Positions 16,184 through 25,462 of a stretch of DNA of 64,000 nucleotides are shown here, piece after piece; the first letter of the stretch is position 1, and each line of letters opens with the position of its first letter. Position numbers and translations under genes: made by a program. Under the pieces are notes generated by a model. The model made no database searches, was not told the origin of the DNA, and worked only from the letters and a program-made list of their open reading frames with translations. Location of the stretch: assembly GCF_052118845.1 (NCBI RefSeq), contig NZ_JBQKGJ010000003.1:104702-168701 (forward strand), read 5' to 3'. Source of the stretch: Bilifractor sp002394235 (GTDB taxonomy: Bacteria > Bacillota > Clostridia > Lachnospirales > Lachnospiraceae).

Positions 16184-16987
16184 TTAAGTTTTGACCTGCT
16201 GCCAGATAAGCGATGATCCGGGCAGTGAACCTCCCGACATTTTCCCCCTGATTGCAGCTGTGATTGCGGCGGTCAGTTTCGGCTTGATTGCAGCTGTGAC
16301 TGCGGCAGCCAGTTTCGGCTTGATTGCGTCTGTGACTGCGGCAGCCAGTTTCGGCTTGATCCCGGCTGTGATTGCGTCTGCCAGTGGTTTCAACGGGGAA
16401 AACACCAGAATCAGATAGACAGAGGTACACAAGAAGGCGACAAACATCAGCCAGTTGACGACGCCGTCCGAGCGAAACATTTTTAGAGAAAATCCACGTT
16501 TTGACGGCCACAGAAGCAGCTCCCACTGCCGGTTCAGAAGATCTGTGAGCAGGTGGGAGAGGTATCCTGCGGCAAAATAACAGGTGATCTGGGGAAAGAT
16601 GACGTTGACACAGAGGCAGAAAAGGATCATCGCCGCAAAGGAATGCATAAAGCTCCTGTGATGTGTCCTCCTCCCGATGACGCACAGAAGGAGAAAGGCT
16701 GCGATTCCGGCGATAACACGCGATGTGCTGCTCCGGGACATCAGTGACTGATAGATACCGATATGGAAGAAATAATCGGCCAGTATGATCAGGGATACTG
16801 CCGCGGTGCATACCCCGATGATTTTCTCAGTCTCTCTTGAGGCCCCGGACGTTCCGGCGTCTATATCCGGCAGAATTCCTCCCATGGCTGCGGCCCCGGT
16901 TCCTGCCACAAGAATCGGCAGGGAGGACGGCTCAAAAATCGCCAGTGCTGTCGTGATTCCAATAAAAAAATGCGTCCTTCCAAGCAT
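16184..16987 (-). CDS. DUF457/YdjM-type membrane-bound metal-dependent hydrolase homologue
   Basis: 267 residues. The start MLGRTHFFIGITTALA and GGILPDIDAGTS with later HHRSFMHSF and LSHLLTDLLN are the His/Asp metal-ligand motifs of the YdjM (DUF457) family, with about five membrane segments. I chose the ATG at 16987 because it gives the family N-terminus; the nearest GGGGAG is about 14 nt upstream. The C-terminus carries four in-frame 12-residue repeats around AAIKPKLAAAV, encoded by 36-bp DNA repeats. It lies downstream of hypF and directly upstream of the ABC-F gene. Its physiological role is unknown. Confidence 0.75.
   Translation of the reverse strand: MLGRTHFFIGITTALAIFEPSSLPILVAGTGAAAMGGILPDIDAGTSGASRETEKIIGVCTAAVSLIILADYFFHIGIYQSLMSRSSTSRVIAGIAAFLLLCVIGRRTHHRSFMHSFAAMILFCLCVNVIFPQITCYFAAGYLSHLLTDLLNRQWELLLWPSKRGFSLKMFRSDGVVNWLMFVAFLCTSVYLILVFSPLKPLADAITAGIKPKLAAAVTDAIKPKLAAAVTAAIKPKLTAAITAAIRGKMSGGSLPGSSLIWQQVKT
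16249..16392 (-). repeat. Four 36-bp tandem repeats in the DUF457 gene
   Basis: Four 36-bp units, two nearly identical and two diverged, encode four 12-residue peptide repeats (IKPKLAAAVTDA and variants) at the C-terminus of the DUF457 protein. Confidence 0.85.
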
Positions 16988-17059
16988 GTGTGAATGATCT
17001 TCTCCCCTGATCTTTTTTCTGCGACTATTATAACGGATCACTGTTTTTTCGCAAGGAGC

Positions 17060-17216
17060 ACCTCGGAGAGCAGAGCTGCCCCGCCCGGACACATCGCAGG
17101 TGCTTTTTCCGGGGTGATCATCAGGTTGCCTCAGAAGCGGGGTTTCCCCGGCCGGAAATATCGCAGGCGTTTTTCCGGGGTGACCATCAGGTTACCTCAC
17201 AGGCAGATCTTCCCCG
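17060..17216 (-). repeat. Diverged duplication of the hypF 3' end
   Basis: The last coding bases and 3' flank of hypF (17159-17216) recur 67 bp further downstream (17092-17150) with about ten differences, and a third partial copy starts near 17060. Shared cores are ATCGCAGG, TTTTTCCGGGGTGA and ATCAGGTT. Confidence 0.8.
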
Positions 17217-19789
17217 CTGAGGCAGGCGCCGTAATATGCCTGCCCGAGCGCGATCCCTCCGTCGTTTGGGGGGACCAGGTGATGCGTAAGCACGTGGCAG
17301 CCGTTCTTTTCGAGCAGATTCTGCATCATCTCGAGAAGGAGCGTGTTCTGAAAGCATCCGCCGGATAAGGCAACGGTGTCGGGCAGACGGCAGTCCAGCC
17401 TGCGGAGATGAACGAGCAGACGGCAGGTCTCTCTCGCGAGCAAATCATGAAATAACCAGGCAAGCCGGTCCGGATCTTCTCCGGAAAGCTTACCCAGAAT
17501 GATCCGTCTGACAATCCTTCCGGTGGGAATCCGGAATATTCCGGAACCGGAAATTTCAATTTCCGGTTTGACGTTTTTTTTCACTGCGGCTTCTGGATTG
17601 TAATATGGATCCCGGTTATTCAGATCCGTGTTGTACGAATTCTCTGTGTCACAATGGTTCTTCTGGTACTGCAGGGCGCGGTACATTAAGGTGGTAGAGG
17701 CTTCTCCTTCGAAGGTCGATGCTCTGCGGATACCAAGGATTGCGCTGACTGCGTCGAAGATTCTCCCGCAGCTCGTAGATACGACGGCATTCAGCCGCTT
17801 TTCGTGCATTTTTCGCATAATTCCGGCCTCTGTCGGAGAACAGAGATCAAGCGCTGTCATGATCTCTTCCGGCGACAGATGATCGATTTCGTTCCGGCTC
17901 CACGGAGGAATTCGTTCCTCCTGTGATAATGGGCTGCCGCCCTGATCCGGGAGCGTGAAAATTCCGCAATTGTCACGGGATTCATGTCCTCTGTCATTCT
18001 TCGGGAACGGGAGAACCGCGCAATTGTCACGGGATCCATGTCCCCGGTCATTCTTTCCGAACAGGCTTATGATCAAGGATGCGGCGATCCGCCAGCCCTC
18101 TCGTGAGGCGGTATCTCCGCCGATATGCAGGAAGGGTTCCACACTTCCGAGCCTTCGGAAACCATGCGTGTCCGCAAGCAATATTTCTCCGCCCCAGATA
18201 GTGCCATCGGTTCCGTATCCGGTACCGTCAAAGGAAAGGCCGAGCACGGCATCCGTCCGATCATTTTCCGCCATACAGGAGAGAATATGGGCGTAGTGGT
18301 GCTGGACGCGCACTACCGGGACGCCGGCCGCAAGTTCTCCGGCGATTTCCGTGGACCGGTAACCGGGGTGGAGATCACAGACAACCAGATCCGGCTTTGC
18401 CTCAAGCAGAGTTTCAAAGCGTCCGACTGTCTCCCGGAGTGCCTGCGCGCTGCGGACATCTGCAAGATCTCCAATATAAGATGATGGATAAAAAAGGTTT
18501 CCTTTTCCGATGCAGAAGGTGTTCTTCAGTTCGCCGCCGATTGCCAGAACCGTCCGTCCGGGGGCCGGTCCCTCAGTGACCATGTATGGGAGCGGCGCGT
18601 AGCCTCTGGATCTTCGGATCATGTACGGGTTGTTCCGGTAGAAATCCATGACGGAGTCGTCACAGCGGATATTGATTGCGCGGTTGTTCGACAGGATGAT
18701 ATCTGCGATGGTGGAAAGCTCTTCAAGTGCCTCCCGGTCGTTGTGACAGATCGGCGCTCCGCTGACATTTCCGCTTGTCATGACCAGCATAGGCGTCATG
18801 GAGCGGCCATCATCATATTGGAAGAGAAGAATCTGAACCGGAGCGTAAGGGAGCATAACGCCGACGCTGGGATTATCCGGGGCCACTGCTGGCGACAGTC
18901 GGATGTTGTCTTTCTTTTGCAGGAGAAGAATCGGCTTCTGGTGACCTGTCAGGATGGCTTTCTGTTCCTCTGTCAGGAAACACTCAGCCTGCACACAGGC
19001 TTCGTCCCGCATCATCACCGCAAAAGGTTTCGACGGCCGGTGCTTCAGCTCCCGAAGACGCCGGACGGCCTCTGTATTGGAGGCGTCGCAGCAGAGATGA
19101 AAGCCGCCGATGCCCTTGACTGCCGCGATGCCGCCATCGATCAGGATGCGCCGGGTCTCCAGGATTGCCTCTCTGCCGGTGATCGAGGGCGCACTCCCGT
19201 CTTTTGGAAGGATGTAAACATGGGGACCGCAGTCGTTGCAGCAGACAGGCTGGGCGTCATATCTGCGTGTGGACGGGGTGACATATTCGTGACGGCATTC
19301 CGGACACATGGGGAATACCTTCATGGATGTCCGCTCCCGATCATAGGGAAGAGATTCAAGGATCGTAAGCCTCGGGCCGCACGAGGTGCAGTTGATAAAA
19401 GGATGCAGATATCTCCGGTCAGACGGATTCAGCAGCTCCGCCCGGCATTCGTCACAAATGGCGATGTCAGGGGACACGAAGATCTCTCCTTTTGTCTTCC
19501 GGCTTTCAATAATTGAAAAATCCGAAAAATGTGGCGCTGCTTTCAGTGGACGGACATCCATCTTCAGAATCACTGCCCGTCTCGGCGGCTGTTCGCGGAC
19601 CAGACGGATAAACGCGTTGATTTTTGCGTCGTTTCCCTCAGCAATCACCTCGACGAAGGAACCCTTGTTGCAGACAGTGCCACGGATGCCGCAGGCAGCC
19701 GCATGTCTGGAAACTGTCGGCCGGAATCCGACCCCCTGTACAATGCCGTATATTTTGATCTGTCTGATGATGTCTGCGGTGTCTGTCAT
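17192..19789 (-). CDS. hypF: Carbamoyltransferase HypF (hydrogenase maturation)
   Basis: 865 residues, longer than the usual 750-780. Order: acylphosphatase-like domain (GIVQGVGFRP), two zinc-finger-like motifs (CDEC...CTSC, CPEC...CCNDC), YrdC-like domain, and Kae1-like domain with VQHHYAHILSCMAE and a late SGGCFQN. HypF makes carbamoyl-adenylate from carbamoyl phosphate and ATP and transfers the carbamoyl group to the HypE C-terminal cysteine, the source of the cyanide ligands. Excess length comes from a duplicated 18-residue segment and a polar insert near YNTDLNNRDPYYN. AGGAGG ribosome binding site. Last hydrogenase gene of the minus-strand train, behind hydE. Confidence 0.95.
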   Translation of the reverse strand: MTDTADIIRQIKIYGIVQGVGFRPTVSRHAAACGIRGTVCNKGSFVEVIAEGNDAKINAFIRLVREQPPRRAVILKMDVRPLKAAPHFSDFSIIESRKTKGEIFVSPDIAICDECRAELLNPSDRRYLHPFINCTSCGPRLTILESLPYDRERTSMKVFPMCPECRHEYVTPSTRRYDAQPVCCNDCGPHVYILPKDGSAPSITGREAILETRRILIDGGIAAVKGIGGFHLCCDASNTEAVRRLRELKHRPSKPFAVMMRDEACVQAECFLTEEQKAILTGHQKPILLLQKKDNIRLSPAVAPDNPSVGVMLPYAPVQILLFQYDDGRSMTPMLVMTSGNVSGAPICHNDREALEELSTIADIILSNNRAINIRCDDSVMDFYRNNPYMIRRSRGYAPLPYMVTEGPAPGRTVLAIGGELKNTFCIGKGNLFYPSSYIGDLADVRSAQALRETVGRFETLLEAKPDLVVCDLHPGYRSTEIAGELAAGVPVVRVQHHYAHILSCMAENDRTDAVLGLSFDGTGYGTDGTIWGGEILLADTHGFRRLGSVEPFLHIGGDTASREGWRIAASLIISLFGKNDRGHGSRDNCAVLPFPKNDRGHESRDNCGIFTLPDQGGSPLSQEERIPPWSRNEIDHLSPEEIMTALDLCSPTEAGIMRKMHEKRLNAVVSTSCGRIFDAVSAILGIRRASTFEGEASTTLMYRALQYQKNHCDTENSYNTDLNNRDPYYNPEAAVKKNVKPEIEISGSGIFRIPTGRIVRRIILGKLSGEDPDRLAWLFHDLLARETCRLLVHLRRLDCRLPDTVALSGGCFQNTLLLEMMQNLLEKNGCHVLTHHLVPPNDGGIALGQAYYGACLSGEDLPVR
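17953..18060 (-). repeat. 54-bp tandem duplication inside hypF
   Basis: Two adjacent 54-bp units encode the 18-residue repeats KNDRGHGSRDNC... and KNDRGHESRDNC... between the two halves of the Kae1-like domain. The duplication keeps the frame. Confidence 0.88.
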
Positions 19790-19890
19790 TTTCTATATCC
19801 TCCTGGCTGTAAGACTCCTCCGGTTTTTCACAGCCTGTGGTCTGTCGTAATGCGCGGTTTCCTGCAGCCGATACGGTTTCAGGCTTTCCT

Positions 19891-20009
19891 GTTTCCCGCT
19901 TCTCTCGCACCGCTGGAAACGGAAGCAACAGGCAATAATTCCTATCTCACAGCTGCCCGTTCTCCGTCTCCCCCGCACCGCCCGAAACAGAAGCGACAGG
20001 AGATGATTC
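19891..20009 (-). repeat. Diverged duplication of the hydE 3' end
   Basis: A 51-bp block covering the last hydE codons (19959-20009) is repeated at 19891-19941, 68 bp downstream, with about a quarter of positions changed. Shared cores are CGCACCG and the GAAAC(G/A)GAAGC(A/G)ACAGG region. Confidence 0.75.
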
Positions 20010-21089
20010 ATGGTTCACACCTGTCTGTTTCTCCGCTGCACCGCGAAAGTCGGGGTGATCGCCTCTGGATATCACAACGTGGCAGCCGGTTGTTTCGATC
20101 CGCCTCGCCATACACGCCCTGCATTCCGCAGCCTCGTCCCCCGTACAGATTTTTCCGTCATAGAGCATATATTTCGCCCGGACTCCCTTTGGAGACAGGT
20201 TTGGCATGACAACATTTGCGCCGGCAAGTATTCCCATCTCTCTACCCCTGGGATGAATCGTTCCGAGTGCCGTGGTCGCCGGGAGAAGCGACGCTGGAAA
20301 CATTAATCTCAGGATGCTCAGAAGATGAAGTGTATCCTCCAGTGTTCCGTCCGGTTCATAGCGGAACGGAGTATCCTTGTGGTGAATAAACGGGCCGATT
20401 CCGATCATCTGCGGCTGCAGATCCCGCATATACATAAGATCAGCAATCACATTGTCCCAGGTCTGATAAGGGCTTCCGACCATGATCCCGCAGCCGACCT
20501 GATATCCGATGGATTTCAGGTCGCTGAGACAGCGCTTGCGGTTCCGGATGGAAAGCTCCGCCGGATGAAGTCTGGCATAATGCGCCGGATCTGAAGTTTC
20601 CTGGCGCAGCAGATACCGCTCTGCTCCGGCGTCAAAGTATGCCTGATATTCTTCCCTGGTTTTCTCGCCGATCGAAAGAGTTATCGCGCAGTCCGGATGC
20701 TTTCTGCGGATGCTGCTTACAATATCACAGATATCCTCGGTGCTGTAGGACAGGTCTTCACCGCTCTGGAGCACGAAGGTTCGGAAATCCAGCTGATATC
20801 CGATATCGGCGCATTCGAGAATCTGTTCACGGGTCAGGTGATAGCGCTGGGCCTTCGTATTGCTTTTCCGTATTCCGCAGTAATAGCAGTCGTTTTTGCA
20901 GTAGCTGGAAAATTCAATGATCCCCCGCAGGTAAACTTCATTTCCGTAGTATTGTTCCCGGACTTCCCGGGCGTTCCCTGCCAGGAAGTCTTCCTCCGCC
21001 GGATTCATCGTTGTAAGCAGAGCCTTGAAATCATCCCGGGGAAGTACCTTCTGTTCCCGGAGCTGCAGGATTCTGTCTTTATTGTTCAT
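19947..21089 (-). CDS. hydE: [FeFe]-hydrogenase maturase HydE (radical SAM)
   Basis: 380 residues. The radical SAM cluster motif is Cys64-x3-Cys68-x2-Cys71 in SSYCKNDCYYCGIR. GIIEFSSYC, RTFVLQSGED and the barrel segments match HydE rather than BioB. HydE acts on the iron-CO-CN synthon during assembly of the diiron subcluster of [FeFe] hydrogenases. The C-terminal 30 residues (Ser, Gly and Glu-rich) go beyond the usual end and are part of the local duplication. TTGGAG precedes the ATG. It follows hydF by 127 bp; no hydG is present in the window. Confidence 0.94.
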   Translation of the reverse strand: MNNKDRILQLREQKVLPRDDFKALLTTMNPAEEDFLAGNAREVREQYYGNEVYLRGIIEFSSYCKNDCYYCGIRKSNTKAQRYHLTREQILECADIGYQLDFRTFVLQSGEDLSYSTEDICDIVSSIRRKHPDCAITLSIGEKTREEYQAYFDAGAERYLLRQETSDPAHYARLHPAELSIRNRKRCLSDLKSIGYQVGCGIMVGSPYQTWDNVIADLMYMRDLQPQMIGIGPFIHHKDTPFRYEPDGTLEDTLHLLSILRLMFPASLLPATTALGTIHPRGREMGILAGANVVMPNLSPKGVRAKYMLYDGKICTGDEAAECRACMARRIETTGCHVVISRGDHPDFRGAAEKQTGVNHESSPVASVSGGAGETENGQL

Positions 21090-21216
21090 AAAATTCTGTC
21101 TCCAAGCCTTTCTTAAACAGCCATGCTGTAAACAGCGTCACATACCGCATAAAGCCACATGCTCCGCTGCTTTATCACTTCCGGGGAAGCTGGCTTCCGG
21201 CTGCCGGAAGCTGTTT

Positions 21217-22425
21217 TCAGACAGTTGGAAGTTCTGCCGCAAGCTCCGCGAATTCCGGGAGCATGCGAAGGGACCTGCCGAGGATTCCCCGCATATAGGA
21301 AACCGCGATGCCGTAATTTGTAATCGGTGTGCCCTGACGGATGGCGTGATCGCGCCGTGAAGCCATCTCCCGGTCGTTGAGCACACACCCGCCACAGTGG
21401 ATCACGAGCCGGCAGGAGGACAAGTCTTCTTTCATCGTGCTGCCTGAAGACAGTTCGATGTTCAGTTTTCTGCCGGTGTATTTTTTTAAAAGCGCCGGAA
21501 TCTTTACGGATCCGATGTCTCCGCAGGTCCGGCGATGTGTGCATCCCTCAGCCACAAGAACCGTGTCTCCGTCCGTCAGTTTTTCTATTTCCCGTACGCC
21601 TTCAACAGCCGCTTTAAGATAGCCGCGGTACCGGGCCATCAGAATGGAAAAAGAGGTGAGCGGAACGTTGTCCGGAACGATATCCTTCACCCGATAAAAC
21701 GCCTGGGAGTCGGTGATGACCAGACGGCAAGCCGGGTTCTGGTTCAGGACATCTGCCAGTTCTTCCGTCTGGCACACACAGGCGGAAGCGTGGTGGAGCA
21801 GAATCTCATGGAGAACCATCTGCTGAGGAAGAATAATTCTTCCCTTTGGGGCTTCCGCGTCCATGGGAATAACCAGAATGACAGTATCATTTTTCACGAT
21901 AAGATCATCCAGCATCCCCGCTGTCCGGATCTTCTCTTTCGCCCGGACCCGGATGGCATGTGTCAGCTCATCAAAACCGTATCCGGTCTCCGCTGAGACC
22001 TGGACCGCATCCTCCGGCAGCGAGACGGGCAGACCGAGATCCTGCTTATTGAAGCACAAGATGACAGGAATATTCTTTTTTGCGAACCGGGTCTGAAGTT
22101 CCTTCTCATCCGGAGATATTTTCCCATCCCCGATTACAATGACGGCAAGATCAATCCGATCCATCATGTCCTTTGTCTTTTGGACCCTCAGCGCTCCGAG
22201 CTCTCCCACATCGTCAAGGCCCGCGGTATCAATGACCACACAGGGCCCGAGCCCGTGGATTTCCATGGCCTTCCGGACCGGATCAGTTGTCGTGCCGGGG
22301 ACATCCGATACCACGGAAAGGCTCTGTCCGGTCAGACGGTTGATTACACTGGATTTTCCGGCATTCCTGCGCCCGAAGAATCCGATCTGCACTCTTTCTG
22401 ATGAGGGTGTTTCATTCATGCTCAT
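21217..22425 (-). CDS. hydF: [FeFe]-hydrogenase maturase HydF (GTPase scaffold)
   Basis: 402 residues. GTPase domain: G1 GRRNAGKSS (18-26), G3 DTAGLDD, G4 NKQD. The C-terminal cluster domain keeps the HydF ligand pattern: CTHRRTCGD followed by HCGGC. HydF is the scaffold on which the [2Fe] subcluster precursor is completed and from which it is passed to apo-hydrogenase. AGGAGG 8 nt upstream of the ATG. It lies between the NifK/N-like gene and hydE. Confidence 0.95.
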   Translation of the reverse strand: MSMNETPSSERVQIGFFGRRNAGKSSVINRLTGQSLSVVSDVPGTTTDPVRKAMEIHGLGPCVVIDTAGLDDVGELGALRVQKTKDMMDRIDLAVIVIGDGKISPDEKELQTRFAKKNIPVILCFNKQDLGLPVSLPEDAVQVSAETGYGFDELTHAIRVRAKEKIRTAGMLDDLIVKNDTVILVIPMDAEAPKGRIILPQQMVLHEILLHHASACVCQTEELADVLNQNPACRLVITDSQAFYRVKDIVPDNVPLTSFSILMARYRGYLKAAVEGVREIEKLTDGDTVLVAEGCTHRRTCGDIGSVKIPALLKKYTGRKLNIELSSGSTMKEDLSSCRLVIHCGGCVLNDREMASRRDHAIRQGTPITNYGIAVSYMRGILGRSLRMLPEFAELAAELPTV

Positions 22426-22574
22426 AACGGTTTCCTCCTGATGTCCTGAATTTATGTGTATCCAACAATTTCATACGCAAATTGCCCTGTCTGAGGATTC
22501 TGTGTCAGGATGCATCCTTCCTTGTTCCCGGTATTAATGTTTATAGAGAAAGGAAAATGCAGAGATGGCAGAAA

Positions 22575-23798
22575 TCAACCTGAGAGCAGAAGGCGAACCA
22601 GTCTGTCTGAAATGCCGCTGTCAAAATAGTTGACGAAATGATTCCGGTAGATTCTTCCGGAAAGCGCAAGCGTCGGAAGAAAAATCCGGCGTATACGTTC
22701 AGGCTCCGGGAGGATATGGTCATACATGGGATCACAGACGAGATCCGCATCCGGAAAGCTCGTCAAAAATGCCTCGATTTCCTCTTCGCCGAAGTGAGCC
22801 GCATCAACGCCCGGGATTCGGACGGACGGATCGGTTTCCAGCGGGTCGACGACGATGGTTTTTCGTCCGGTTCTCCGGCGGACCATCGAAGCAAGCGATG
22901 TGCCAAGTACCGGCTCTGTGAGAAAAATTACCGGCGGGCGGGAGTCCGGTGCCTCATGTTCCGGCTCCTTTTCCCGTAAAGCTGCTCCCTTGAATCCTGC
23001 GGTCACAAGCTGCTGCAGAGTGGGATCGTCCTCATCGTCAAGCGGAACGCCGATCACATATGGGATGCCGTATCTGTCGCTCAGATATTTTGCCGGAGGA
23101 AGCCCTGCCTTTGAGAGAACCAGCGAGACGTCCGCCTCCGCCATGTCGGGAAGGCAGCGGAAGCTGCAGGTATTACCGTCCGCCAGAGCAGTCCGGATCC
23201 GTAATCCTCGTTTCCGGAGAAGCTTTTCCAGAGAAAGCGCGGATCCCTCTGCCGCAAAGTCAAGCGGCATCATACCGAACACATTGACAGAAATGGCCTC
23301 TCCCTCTTTTCTTCTGACGCAGGCCTTCGCCGCGGTGTTTTTTCGTTCTCCGAGAAACTTCTGAAGAAGTCTCTGCCAGGCGAGGCCCGCTCCCCGTGCA
23401 TAGTCATGACATCCGTTTGAAGGGACATAGAACGATGGTATTCCGGTCTTTCGTTCCAGAATGCCTGCAATGGCTTCGAAATCCGTTCCATTCAGCCATG
23501 GCACTGGCGAATTACAGAGCGCGATGAATTCCGGACGCGACGGAAGAGCGTTCTGGGCATCCAGGATATCCCGGATAAACCGTTCATCGTTTCCCAGAAC
23601 GGCGTCCTTCATGTTAAGCCCTGAAATAAAGATGTTTGAAGATTCCCGGTACCAGCGCAGTTCATCATGCGTATTATAGGTGGAATTACATCCGGAGGGG
23701 TCATGGATGACCGTCATTCCTCCGAATTCATATAGAGCTCCCGCAATGCCGGATACATCTCCGGCCCAGACCGGAAGCACTCTGTAGGTCTCTTTCAT
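22575..23798 (-). CDS. Nitrogenase component 1-like protein (NifK/NifN-like half)
   Basis: 407 residues from the ATG at 23798 (GGGAGAG upstream; an earlier in-frame start at 23873 adds 25 atypical Cys/Gly-rich residues). The N-terminal pattern GALYEFGGMTVIHDPSGCNSTYN, the ALCNSPVPWLNGTDFEAI segment and the later VIGVP and LTEPVLGTSL segments follow the three-domain Rossmann layout of nitrogenase component 1 subunits. Only some P-cluster-type cysteines are present, as in scaffold or non-nitrogenase homologues. It follows the 484-residue NifD/E-like gene and precedes hydF, so a role in metallocofactor assembly is inferred. Function unknown. Confidence 0.78.
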   Translation of the reverse strand: MKETYRVLPVWAGDVSGIAGALYEFGGMTVIHDPSGCNSTYNTHDELRWYRESSNIFISGLNMKDAVLGNDERFIRDILDAQNALPSRPEFIALCNSPVPWLNGTDFEAIAGILERKTGIPSFYVPSNGCHDYARGAGLAWQRLLQKFLGERKNTAAKACVRRKEGEAISVNVFGMMPLDFAAEGSALSLEKLLRKRGLRIRTALADGNTCSFRCLPDMAEADVSLVLSKAGLPPAKYLSDRYGIPYVIGVPLDDEDDPTLQQLVTAGFKGAALREKEPEHEAPDSRPPVIFLTEPVLGTSLASMVRRRTGRKTIVVDPLETDPSVRIPGVDAAHFGEEEIEAFLTSFPDADLVCDPMYDHILPEPERIRRIFLPTLALSGRIYRNHFVNYFDSGISDRLVRLLLSG

Positions 23799-23847
23799 CG
23801 TCAGATTCTCTCTCCCTGTCAGCGGCTCGAAAGTGCGAATATGTGCA

Positions 23848-23980
23848 GGCAGTGAGCCACATCCCCCACACAAAGTTTGAAGCGATGGGCTAAAGCCGCG
23901 GCTGACCGACGAAATCAGTCACCTGTAAGACTGCGAGAGTGCGTAGTACGGAGCAATCCGCAGCTTTTACAGGTTATGGC
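23848..23980 (-). repeat. R2 repeat, copy A (full length)
   Basis: A 130-bp block whose minus-strand reading runs from GCCATAACCTGTAAAAGCTGC through ACAGGTGACTGATTTCGTCGG to GATGTGGCTCACTGCC. It fills the gap between the two nitrogenase-like genes and matches copy B at the right edge of the window over its whole length. Confidence 0.85.
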
Positions 23981-23987
23981 ATATTAT

Positions 23988-25442
23988 TCAGGTCAGAAAA
24001 AACGCGCCCTTCTTCGGGTGTTCTCCGCAGAGCGGATCCCAGACACCGGGAAGGCCAAGGCCTTTTCCCGTTACAATTTCGGGATTTTTCGGTTCCCGAA
24101 GCGCATCGCACATCAGCCGCAGCATGTGCCGGATTCCCATGTATCCGGTGGCGCCGTCGGCTTCTATCGCATTGACGAAATACGGGCTTCCTGTAAAAAA
24201 AGAGGCCTTTGGGCCGACCGCGAGGACTTTTCCGGGTGCTGATCCGGATTCAGAGCGCACCGGGCGATACTGCGCGTTGAATCGCTCCCGTTCATACAGT
24301 GAATCTGCGGCGCCTGTAGACATCAGCTCAATATCTGGATATCTTTCTTTCAGTGCGGCCAGGTCGGCAGCTTCCTCCGGGCTCACCTGATCCGCCAGGA
24401 TGCGCACGACATTGAGATGGTGCTCCAGGAGAATCCGGGCGAATCCCACGGGCCTTGGCTCGCAGATGTAGTCCAGTACAATCGGCGTGTCACCGATGAC
24501 AGCTCTTGCCTCCCGGAAGGCCGTTTCCGTCAGCGCGCGCTGCTCTCTGATCCGGACCGAGAGCTTCTCTCCGGCTTCCGCCCGTGATCTGCCGCTCGCT
24601 TCACACAACAGATTCATAAGAGAGCCGAGCTGATCGTCGATTTCGTCATAATTCACAGCAGCGGGGAGATAGAGGCTCTTTCTCCCGCCAAGAGACGACG
24701 CCCTTTCCAGACCATATCTGGACAGCGGTGACTTCGTGATCCACAGAAAGGAGTGTCCCATCGCAAGATATTCATCATACGTCCGGCAGTCCTGCACCTG
24801 CAGGATTCGGAACCCCTCCTGCTGTAGGATTTCCAGGAAGTCACTGTCCCTCGTCCGCAGATTCTCTCCGAGTATGCTCACGCTTGAAAAATCTGCCGGT
24901 ACGTTCTCTTTTGCGAGCACCTTCATCATCTGAAAACGCTGCCGCTGTTCCGGTGTGGTCGTCAGCTTCTGCCGGATCGGGTCCATGAAACACTCCATGA
25001 AGTCAATCTCCGGGAATGCCTTCTCCACCTGATCGAAGATGTATCGCATATCGCATCCGATGAAATGATGCATGCAGACCGGAAAAAGCTGAACCGCCCG
25101 CGGCCGCTCCGGCAGCTTTCGGATCACATCCTTGATCCCGCGTATGGTGATCTCCTCCAGTCTTCCGTCGAAGATTTCCGTTTCGTCCGGCATGACGGAT
25201 GAAATGCGGTCGGCGGCATCCATCTCATCTGCCGTCATAATGACGCCGCGCAGACAATTATCTGTGCAGACATAGATCTGATGACATTCCGGAATCAGCA
25301 TGCCGGTGTGGACGATATTCCAGTGCTCATGCACGGGACAGTTATATTCCAGCCCCCAGGGAAAGGTACGTCCCGTGGCAGCGTCCCGGATTTTTATGAT
25401 ATTGTTTCGGCCGTTATCCGGCGTATTCAGCGAATGAAGCAT
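23988..25442 (-). CDS. Nitrogenase component 1-like protein (NifD/NifE-like half)
   Basis: 484 residues. Cysteines occur where component 1 proteins bind their cluster: NCPVHEHWNIVHTG, then PECHQIYVCTDNCLRG (equivalent to the HGPVGC region), and FPVCMHHFIGCD (equivalent to the CPxxxIGDD loop). Later segments such as LDYICEPRPVGFARIL and VLAVGPKASFFTGSPYFVNAI fit the C-terminal Rossmann domains. It starts 20 bp after the TM1266-type gene with CGAGG upstream of its ATG. Together with the following gene it could form a D-K or E-N-like heterotetramer served by the NifH-like protein. Function unknown. Confidence 0.75.
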   Translation of the reverse strand: MLHSLNTPDNGRNNIIKIRDAATGRTFPWGLEYNCPVHEHWNIVHTGMLIPECHQIYVCTDNCLRGVIMTADEMDAADRISSVMPDETEIFDGRLEEITIRGIKDVIRKLPERPRAVQLFPVCMHHFIGCDMRYIFDQVEKAFPEIDFMECFMDPIRQKLTTTPEQRQRFQMMKVLAKENVPADFSSVSILGENLRTRDSDFLEILQQEGFRILQVQDCRTYDEYLAMGHSFLWITKSPLSRYGLERASSLGGRKSLYLPAAVNYDEIDDQLGSLMNLLCEASGRSRAEAGEKLSVRIREQRALTETAFREARAVIGDTPIVLDYICEPRPVGFARILLEHHLNVVRILADQVSPEEAADLAALKERYPDIELMSTGAADSLYERERFNAQYRPVRSESGSAPGKVLAVGPKASFFTGSPYFVNAIEADGATGYMGIRHMLRLMCDALREPKNPEIVTGKGLGLPGVWDPLCGEHPKKGAFFLT

Positions 25443-25462
25443 AGTTACCTCGAATAGGACCG

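Noticed and set aside
22565..22633. 22-codon plus-strand frame with ATG (MAEINLRAEGEPVCLKCRC)
   Set aside because: It overlaps the 3' end of the NifK/N-like gene on the opposite strand, and its ribosome binding site is poorly spaced.
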